From a virus: DNA of 25,811 nt. Position 1 is the first letter of the stretch. Each line of letters starts with the position of its first letter. The stretch lies in the IMG/VR virus record IMGVR_UViG_3300045611_000272, positions 1 through 25,811 of that record; one strand, 5' to 3'. The notes under the pieces are model-generated. The model did no database searches, was not told the origin of the DNA, and saw nothing but the letters and a program-made list of their open reading frames with translations. The translations under genes were made by a program, and so were the position numbers. Below are positions 20,596 to 25,811 of this stretch, one piece after another.

Positions 20596-21509
20596 AACTG
20601 TACCTTGCAGGCACCTACACTAGCGGGTGCTACGTGGGTGGGACCCTTTACCAGCGGATGACTCCGCAAGAGCGCCTTCATTGCGAAAGCGCGGAGCATC
20701 TGCTGGATTCATACCACTATATCCACAAGGAGGCCAAAGTCCGCCAAATTCGCGAAAGCCAGCGAAAGGACAAGGTCTTTCTGGACTCCGGGGCTTTCTC
20801 GGCATTCACCAAGGGCGCGACTATTGACCTGCCGGGGTACTGCGAGTACATCAAGCGCAACGAGGATATTATCGAGAAGAGTGACGGTGTGCTCATGGCT
20901 TCCGTTTTGGATGGCATTGGTGATCCGCTGAAGACCTGGCAAAACCAAAAGGCTATGGAAAGCCTTGGAGTGCGCCCGCTGCCCTGCTTCCACTACGGGG
21001 AGGATGAACGTTACCTGGAGGAGTATGTTAAGAATTATGAATACATAACCCTTGGCGGTATGGTACCGATCTCCACGCCACAATTGTTCCTGTGGCTGGA
21101 TCGTATTTGGGATAGGTATTTGACGGATGGTTCGGGTCGCCCGCGCCTTAAGGTTCACGGATTTGGCCTGACCGCCATACCGCTGATGCAGCGCTATCCA
21201 TGGTATTCGGTAGACTCGTCCTCTTGGGTGCAGATTGCATCGGTGGGCAGCGTAATCCTTCCGCGCGGCAAGGTGGTGTGTCTTTCGTCAAAGAGCCCTT
21301 CGCGGAAGGTGGCTGGGCAGCACCTAGATAATCTTCCCGAGGAGCTGTCGCAGCCCGTGGTCGAAGAGCTGGAATCCTACGGCCTTGATGTTGCCAAGGC
21401 CCGCGATCATTACGTTCCGCGCTGGGTATTCAACATCTGGAGCTACTCGCAGATTGGAAAAGCTATTCCGGATCATAGCTTCAAGGCTGACCAACCTTTA
21501 CTTTTTTAA
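20592..21509 (+). CDS. dpdA: DpdA-like DNA 7-deazaguanine transglycosylase
   Basis: 305 aa from GTG 20592, overlapping the previous TGA. It resembles tRNA-guanine transglycosylases in fold signals: KVFLDSGAFSAFTKG (acidic residue in the DSG motif), DGVLMASVLDGIGDP, YITLGGMVPI, VHGFGLTAI and WYSVDSSSWVQ (candidate nucleophile Asp). Phage DpdA proteins exchange guanine in DNA for preQ0 or a derivative. It closes a QueE-QueC-QueD-FolE cassette, which strongly supports DNA rather than tRNA as its target. The protein is shorter than bacterial DpdA, as I recall for phage versions. Confidence 0.85.
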   Translation: MKLYLAGTYTSGCYVGGTLYQRMTPQERLHCESAEHLLDSYHYIHKEAKVRQIRESQRKDKVFLDSGAFSAFTKGATIDLPGYCEYIKRNEDIIEKSDGVLMASVLDGIGDPLKTWQNQKAMESLGVRPLPCFHYGEDERYLEEYVKNYEYITLGGMVPISTPQLFLWLDRIWDRYLTDGSGRPRLKVHGFGLTAIPLMQRYPWYSVDSSSWVQIASVGSVILPRGKVVCLSSKSPSRKVAGQHLDNLPEELSQPVVEELESYGLDVAKARDHYVPRWVFNIWSYSQIGKAIPDHSFKADQPLLF

Positions 21510-21514
21510 CCGCT

Positions 21515-22462
21515 ATGCTAAAAGAATTGCAGTTTGTACAAGGAGCCGTTGCCCGCAAGGATTTTCAGCCGGCGCTGGTCCACTTCCACATCACTGCCGG
21601 AAAGATACAGGGATATAACGGCGTCTTGGCGCTTGGCTGCCCGATTGCTCTCGACCTGGACGTCACCCCCAATGCTACGCAGCTAGTCAAAGCCGTGCAA
21701 TCCTGCAAGGATACCGTTGCGGTGTCCATGACGGCCTCGGGGCGCTTGGCGATCAAATCGAAGAACTTCAAAGCCTTTGTGGAATGCTTCCCCGGCGGCT
21801 TTCCGGAGATCATTCCGACCGGGAAAAGGCTGGAGCCTACTGCTCCGATTTTACCGGCACTGCGGGTACTGGCTCCGTGCATTGCCGAGGACGCGAGCCG
21901 TCAATGGGCGCGCGGTATTCTCTTTCGCGAGCGCTCCCTGTTTGCCACAAACAACGTGGTGCTGATTGAGCACTACATCGGCGACGCCTGGCCGATTGAA
22001 ATGAATCTTCCAGGCGAAGCAGTCAAGGAGCTGCTGCGTATCGGAGAGGAGCCAGAATCCTTGCTCGTCGAGGACGGCGCAGTCACCTTCTGCTTTAGCG
22101 GCAACCGCTGGCTGCGCTCCCAGCTCTACACTGCGCAATGGCCGGACGTATCTCGCGTGCTTGATACGGAGAGCCGTCAAGCGCCTCTGCCGTTCCGAAG
22201 CGAAGCGCTGGACGGTCTCGCTGCATTTCTGGACGAAGGCGGAAGAATCTATTTTCAAGATGGTAAGGCAAGCACTTCTCATACCGAAGGAGTGGGAGCC
22301 GCGGTGGAGCTTCCAAACATACCCGAAAAAGGGATATTCAATTACCAGATGCTGCGCCTGGCATTGGATCGCGCCAGCACCTTCGACTTCTCTCCCTATC
22401 CGAAGCCGTGCCCATTCTTCGGAGAGCGTCTGCGCGGCGTTCTGATGGGGATGAAAGCGTGA
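21515..22462 (+). CDS. DNA sliding-clamp-like protein (DnaN/beta-type)
   Basis: 315 aa. The start at ATG 21515 has no good Shine-Dalgarno; coupling to the upstream stop (5 bases) is likely. The architecture of alternating strands and helices, LKELQFVQGAVARKDFQPAL, then VSMTASGRLAIKSKNFKAFV, and SQLYTAQWPDVSRVLDTE, resembles bacterial beta-clamp domains found in phages. The position directly before DNA polymerase, with a 4-base overlap (GTGA), supports a processivity role. The similarity is remote, so this is moderate confidence. Confidence 0.65.
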   Translation: MLKELQFVQGAVARKDFQPALVHFHITAGKIQGYNGVLALGCPIALDLDVTPNATQLVKAVQSCKDTVAVSMTASGRLAIKSKNFKAFVECFPGGFPEIIPTGKRLEPTAPILPALRVLAPCIAEDASRQWARGILFRERSLFATNNVVLIEHYIGDAWPIEMNLPGEAVKELLRIGEEPESLLVEDGAVTFCFSGNRWLRSQLYTAQWPDVSRVLDTESRQAPLPFRSEALDGLAAFLDEGGRIYFQDGKASTSHTEGVGAAVELPNIPEKGIFNYQMLRLALDRASTFDFSPYPKPCPFFGERLRGVLMGMKA

Positions 22463-24468
22463 GAGCCGACGCCGTTGGTATGTTCTGGGAGGATATCCAG
22501 GAAGACCGGGCGCGCGGAGAAATCATTCGCCCGATGCCGCCGATACCTGAGACCGGTTGGAAGCCGCCTACGGACTTTCCGCGTCTCGACAATGTCGCAG
22601 TCATCGCTTTGGATACGGAAACCTATGATCCGGAGCTGCTGACACGCGGCCCGGGATGGGCGCGCGGCTCGGGTCATGTAGCTGGCGTATCCATCGCAGT
22701 TCCGGATGCCTCTTGGTACTTTCCGCTGCGCCATACCATTCAGCCCGAAACCAACATGGATCCCGAACCGGTTTTCCGTTGGCTTCGCGCGGTGCTTGGC
22801 ACCGCCACCCCGAAGGTGGGCGCAAACCTGCTATATGATATCGGTTGGCTGTCCGAAGAAGGGGTAGAAGTTAACGGCCCGCTCTTCGACGTTCAGTTTG
22901 CGGAAGCCTTGCTTGACGAAGCTGCTGAAGTCAATCTTGATGCCCTTGGGGAAAAGTACCTCGGCACCGGAAAGACCACCGAGGCCGTTTACCGCTGGTG
23001 TGCCGACTTCTATGGCGGCCAACCGAACGGCGGCCAACGTAAGAATCTGTGGCGAGCGCCTCCGTGCTTGGTCGGCCCCTATGCGCAGGGCGACGCTGAA
23101 TTGCCGCTGCAAGTTCTAGCGCGCCAGTGGCCCCTGCTGGAAAAGGAGGGCCTACTCCCAGTGTTCACCATGGAGAACGGGCTTATTCCGCTCCTGGTAG
23201 CCATGCGGCGTGCCGGGGTGAGCGTTAACCTGTCCGCTGCGGAGCAAACCCAGGAAGCGCTGCGGCTCAAGGCAGCGGAAGAGGCGAAGCGCTTACGGAG
23301 CCTAGTTGGATTCGAGGTAAATGTCAATGCGTCGGACAGCCTTGCAAAGGCGTTTGATAGCATCGGCCTTTCATACAGTAGGACCAAGACCGGAAAGCCG
23401 AGCTTTACCAAAGAGTTCTTAGCCGGACTGGAGCATCCAGTGGCACAGGCCATTATGGCTATCCGCAAGTACGACAAGTTACGCGGAACGTTCATCGAAA
23501 GCTATATTCTGCAATCGGCCGTCAACGGCAAGGTTTATGGACAATTTCATCCGCTGCGCGGGGACAGCAATGGCACCCGCTCCGGGCGGCTGGCGTCCTC
23601 CACGCCGAACCTGCAGAATCTTCCGTCCCGCGACGAAGAGCTGGCTCCGCTAGTGCGAGGTATCTTTTGCCCGGACCCCGGACATGAGCGCTGGGTGAAA
23701 ATTGACTACAGCCAGATCGAATACCGCTTCATGATTCATTATGCGCTAGGGCCTGGGAGCGAAGAAGCGCGCACGCATTTCAACACCCATCCGGATACCG
23801 ATTACCATGAAATGACCTTGGACCTGGTCGCCCCTGCGGCTGGCTGGGATATCTCGACGGCTGCGCTGCGCAAGAAGCACCGCAAGCCAATCAAGAACAT
23901 CAACTTCGGCCTAATTTATGGCATGGGCGTAGATAAACTCTCGCGCAGCCTCGGCCTTACGGCGAAAGAAGGCAAGGATTTATTCGCAGCGTATCACCGC
24001 GGCGTCCCGTTTGCAAAACCGACCATGGATTATGCAATGAGCGAGGCGGCGGAAAGCGGGACAGTGTCCACAATTCTTGGGCGGAAAAGTCGCTTCAACC
24101 TATGGGAACCGGCTACCTGGGGAAGCGATACGCTGGCCCTGCCGTATGAAGAAGCTATCCTCCGCTATGGCAACATCCGCCGCGCCTATACGCACAAGGC
24201 ATTGAACCGGCGTCTGCAAGGAAGCGCCGCAGACCTGATGAAAATGGCCATGTGGAAATGCTGGGAAAGCGGGGTATTTCACGCGACTGGGGTTCCCCGG
24301 CTGACTGTACACGATGAGCTCGATTTCTCTGATCCTGGCGGCAGGCGTGAAGCGTTTCGGGAAATGAAGCGTATCCTGGAAACCGCGATACCGCTGAAAA
24401 TCCCGGTGCGCGCCGACGCTGATGCTGGACCAGATTGGGGAAATGTAACGGAATGCAAAGAGTTCTAA
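22459..24468 (+). CDS. Family A DNA polymerase with 3'-5' exonuclease
   Basis: 669 aa from GTG 22459, which overlaps the clamp-like stop; an earlier in-frame GTG at 22408 lies inside that gene. Exonuclease motifs: LDTETYDPE (D52, E54), GANLLYDIGWL, and YAQGDAEL. Polymerase motifs: KIDYSQIEYR (D416, motif A), RKPIKNINFGLIYG (R475, K479, F483, Y487, motif B) and VHDELDF (H618, D619, E620, motif C). There is no 5' nuclease domain, as usual for phage replicases. F483 in motif B suggests discrimination against dideoxynucleotides, as in E. coli Pol I. All core residues are intact. Confidence 0.95.
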   Translation: MRADAVGMFWEDIQEDRARGEIIRPMPPIPETGWKPPTDFPRLDNVAVIALDTETYDPELLTRGPGWARGSGHVAGVSIAVPDASWYFPLRHTIQPETNMDPEPVFRWLRAVLGTATPKVGANLLYDIGWLSEEGVEVNGPLFDVQFAEALLDEAAEVNLDALGEKYLGTGKTTEAVYRWCADFYGGQPNGGQRKNLWRAPPCLVGPYAQGDAELPLQVLARQWPLLEKEGLLPVFTMENGLIPLLVAMRRAGVSVNLSAAEQTQEALRLKAAEEAKRLRSLVGFEVNVNASDSLAKAFDSIGLSYSRTKTGKPSFTKEFLAGLEHPVAQAIMAIRKYDKLRGTFIESYILQSAVNGKVYGQFHPLRGDSNGTRSGRLASSTPNLQNLPSRDEELAPLVRGIFCPDPGHERWVKIDYSQIEYRFMIHYALGPGSEEARTHFNTHPDTDYHEMTLDLVAPAAGWDISTAALRKKHRKPIKNINFGLIYGMGVDKLSRSLGLTAKEGKDLFAAYHRGVPFAKPTMDYAMSEAAESGTVSTILGRKSRFNLWEPATWGSDTLALPYEEAILRYGNIRRAYTHKALNRRLQGSAADLMKMAMWKCWESGVFHATGVPRLTVHDELDFSDPGGRREAFREMKRILETAIPLKIPVRADADAGPDWGNVTECKEF

Positions 24469-24496
24469 AAAAGACTTCCACGCCGTAAAATTCCGC

Positions 24497-24502
24497 TATA
24501 AT
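24497..24502 (+). promoter_or_regulatory. Possible -10 element before the small 3' genes
   Basis: A perfect TATAAT at 24497-24502 lies 27 bases before the ATG of the 24530 gene, in a short AT-rich gap after the polymerase stop. No convincing -35 lies 16-18 bases upstream. It may give separate expression of the small 3' genes. Confidence 0.4.
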
Positions 24503-24529
24503 AAAAATACGTAAATAACGGAGAATATC

Positions 24530-24733
24530 ATGCCTAAGCTTAGTATCCACATCGACGAGACTTTCCCAGCACGGCCAACCGCGGTTTTGCGCATTGCCAG
24601 CGTCGGCGAGATTCATCTAGATGACCGTGAACTTGACGCGCTCATAATGGAGATATTATGGGCCAAGGATTGCATTAGCGAAGCGCGAGGGTTTCATTTC
24701 CAACAGCTTGCAACCAAATACAAAGGAGGTTGA
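24530..24733 (+). CDS. Unknown 67-aa protein
   Basis: ATG preceded by CGGAGAATATC. The sequence starts MPKLSIHIDETFPARPTAVL and continues with a beta/alpha pattern (LRIASVGEIHLDDRELDAL). No known domain. Probably a small accessory protein of the late part of the rightward operon. Confidence 0.6.
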   Translation: MPKLSIHIDETFPARPTAVLRIASVGEIHLDDRELDALIMEILWAKDCISEARGFHFQQLATKYKGG

Positions 24734-24734
24734 C

Positions 24735-24989
24735 ATGCGTATCCGCACCCCTATCAGACCCGTTATCGGTATTGAAGTCCGTAAGACCTATCTGCCGCAT
24801 TTGCTCGTTATCCTGCTGCTCTGGTCTATCGCAATGACCTTTGATTTCCGTGATCAAAAGCTACAGGCTGAAATTGTGGCAACCCAACATGAACGCGATT
24901 TCACTGAGTGCCTAAAGGGTCGCTGGCGCACGGTCACCGAAGACGGTACGGAGTGGGGATGTTTGCCGGTACAGGCGAATAAGAAATGA
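24735..24989 (+). CDS. Small single-pass membrane protein
   Basis: 84 aa from ATG 24735 with AAGGAGG 5 bases upstream, one base after the previous stop. A positively charged start (MRIRTPIRPVIGIEVRKTY) precedes one transmembrane segment, LPHLLVILLLWSIAMTF (about residues 20-36). A soluble tail of about 48 residues with two cysteines (ECLKGRW, WGCLPV) follows. Type II or III orientation is unclear. Function unknown. Confidence 0.65.
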   Translation: MRIRTPIRPVIGIEVRKTYLPHLLVILLLWSIAMTFDFRDQKLQAEIVATQHERDFTECLKGRWRTVTEDGTEWGCLPVQANKK

Positions 24990-25005
24990 AATAGCTTAAC
25001 ACCAA

Positions 25006-25218
25006 ATGCAAATTAACATCAGACGCGCAAACTCAGCCAAAACACCGCGCGATCTCGCCAGCGTACGCCTTGAGCCAGAGACAAGCGCAATGATTCAGCA
25101 AGAAGCCATCGAAGTTTTCACCGCGATGACTAACAGCGGCCGCAGCTTTCAACACGCATTACAGGCTGTATTTTTGAGCGGCATGAGGGCAGCAATTATT
25201 ACTGAGAAAGGAGAGTAA
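25006..25218 (+). CDS. Unknown 70-aa protein
   Basis: ATG 25006 lacks a clear ribosome site. The sequence (MQINIRRANSAKTPRDLASV, then LEPETSAMIQQEAIEVFTAM) is mostly helical and basic at the start, in the style of small DNA-binding or ribbon-helix-helix-like proteins, but I cannot assign it. Confidence 0.5.
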   Translation: MQINIRRANSAKTPRDLASVRLEPETSAMIQQEAIEVFTAMTNSGRSFQHALQAVFLSGMRAAIITEKGE

Positions 25219-25221
25219 GCG

Positions 25222-25290
25222 GTGGCAACCACGATGGCAGAAGCGACGTTGGAGCAGGAACGCGACTCTGCGCGGCACGAAATGACCTAG
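25222..25290 (+). CDS. Possible 22-aa peptide
   Basis: GTG start with AAAGGAGA about 8 bases upstream; encodes MATTMAEATLEQERDSARHE plus MT. It fills the space between two genes, but could be chance; translation is not otherwise supported. Confidence 0.35.
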   Translation: MATTMAEATLEQERDSARHEMT

Positions 25291-25299
25291 GAGAAAACC

Positions 25300-25641
25300 A
25301 TGAACATCGAAGAGCTTACCTTGAAACAGATTCGCGAAATCCAATCGCTGTGCGCGCTCTCGCAACATGCACCTAGCGTGCATCCATTGATCGGCAGGAA
25401 TGTCGTTGTCCGCACGGTGACGATGATCTATACGGGGCGTCTTGTCGATGCTGACGCCGACACCCTGACACTGATCGATTGCTCATGGATTCCCGAAACG
25501 GAGCGCTACATGCAGTTCGTCGAGAACGGGGCTGCACGAGAGTGCGAGCCGTATCCTGATGGCATGCACGTTTACATCAATCGTGGCGCGTTGCTGGATA
25601 TGTGTGAGCTTAGGAATGCGTTGCCGAGGTCACAAAAATGA
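25300..25641 (+). CDS. Conserved 113-aa protein preceding a repeat protein
   Basis: AGGAG lies 7 bases before the ATG. IGRNVVVRTVTMIYTGRLVD, then DTLTLIDCSWIPETERYMQF, and PYPDGMHVYINRGALLD look like a small beta-barrel. I recall relatives in phages and plasmids, often encoded beside low-complexity Gly/Ser-rich proteins, as here. No enzymatic motif. The stop overlaps the repeat ORF by 4 bases (ATGA). Confidence 0.65.
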   Translation: MNIEELTLKQIREIQSLCALSQHAPSVHPLIGRNVVVRTVTMIYTGRLVDADADTLTLIDCSWIPETERYMQFVENGAARECEPYPDGMHVYINRGALLDMCELRNALPRSQK

Positions 25642-25811
25642 ACGCCGCCATATTGCGCGCACTTTGGTCGCGAGCGTGGTCGCGGTCGGGGTCGTGGTCG
25701 GGGTCGGGGTCGGGCTCGGGCTCGGGATCGGGGTCATGGTCGCGGTCGTGGTCGGGGTCGCGGTCGCGGTCGGGGTTGCGGGCGTGGTCGGGGTCGTGGT
25801 CGGGGTCGGAG
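25638..25811 (+). CDS. Ser-Gly/Trp/Arg dipeptide-repeat protein (cut by window edge)
   Basis: From ATG 25638 (overlapping the previous stop) the frame starts MNAAILRALWSRAWSRSGSW and then becomes an almost perfect alternation of Ser with Gly, Trp or Arg until the window ends at codon 58, with no stop. Such proteins are low-complexity and probably disordered or fibrous. The repeated S-W and S-R pairs would give a basic, aromatic surface. Function unknown. A repeat-expanded or decayed gene is also possible. Confidence 0.55.
   Translation, partial: MNAAILRALWSRAWSRSGSWSGSGSGSGSGSGSWSRSWSGSRSRSGLRAWSGSWSGSE
25668..25811 (+). repeat. Degenerate TCG-NGG hexamer repeat
   Basis: About 24 imperfect copies of a hexamer TCGNGG, with N mostly G, T or C, in frame as Ser-Gly/Trp/Arg. 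The strand is strongly G-rich (runs such as GGGTCGGGGTCGGG), so it may form unusual DNA or RNA structures and change copy number by slippage. It continues past the window. Confidence 0.85.

Noticed and set aside
25668-25811. CRISPR array or tandem regulatory repeats at the right edge
   Set aside because: The units are hexamers without spacers and read continuously as Ser-Gly/Trp/Arg codons, so a coding repeat explains them.
1-25811. tRNA or rRNA genes
   Set aside because: Reading both strands I saw no cloverleaf with a CCA end or T-loop sequence in the few non-coding gaps; a tRNAscan run would settle it.

Overview
The window looks like part of a tailed double-stranded DNA phage genome, most likely infecting a proteobacterium. 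It is GC-rich and almost fully coding, with short genes overlapping by 1-17 bases, strong Shine-Dalgarno sites, a terminase pair and a complete replication set. The combination of preQ0 synthesis genes, a DpdA-like base exchange enzyme, family A DNA polymerase, sliding-clamp-like protein, Sak4-type ATPase and DUF669 protein recalls the queuosine-gene phages (Queuovirinae and similar siphoviruses). That placement is from memory of gene content, not a database search.

The genome is organised as two diverging arms from a control region at about 9705-9827. The left arm (9704 down to 1) reads leftward. It holds a small HTH protein, a primase-polymerase/helicase fusion, an AT-rich island, an HNH endonuclease inserted at the 5' end of a PD-(D/E)XK resolvase-like gene, three small genes sharing one C-terminal domain, the small terminase subunit, two MazG-like genes, an unknown 360-aa protein, the large terminase subunit and two unknown genes, the last cut by the window edge.

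The right arm (9828 to 25811) reads rightward. First come small early genes behind a good sigma70-like promoter (10088-10116), then Sak4-like ATPase, DUF669 ssDNA-binding protein, a structured intergenic segment, small Zn and HTH proteins, dCMP deaminase, Cas4/RecB-like Fe-S nuclease and a DEAH helicase with an intein in its P-loop. Next is a tightly packed modification cassette: QueE, QueC, QueD, a phosphoribosyltransferase-FolE fusion and a DpdA-like enzyme. A clamp-like protein and DNA polymerase follow, and then a tail of small accessory genes ending in a Ser-Gly/Trp/Arg repeat ORF that runs off the window.

Functional reading: FolE, QueD, QueE and QueC would convert GTP to preQ0, and the DpdA-like enzyme would exchange it for guanine in phage DNA, a known defence against host restriction. 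The pathway has oddities. QueC carries an in-frame LAGLIDADG domain with no intein splicing blocks, and has lost its four-cysteine zinc motif. QueD has lost two of three zinc histidines. FolE is fused to a PRPP-binding domain. Together with the helicase intein and the HNH gene, at least three homing-type elements sit in this 26 kb.
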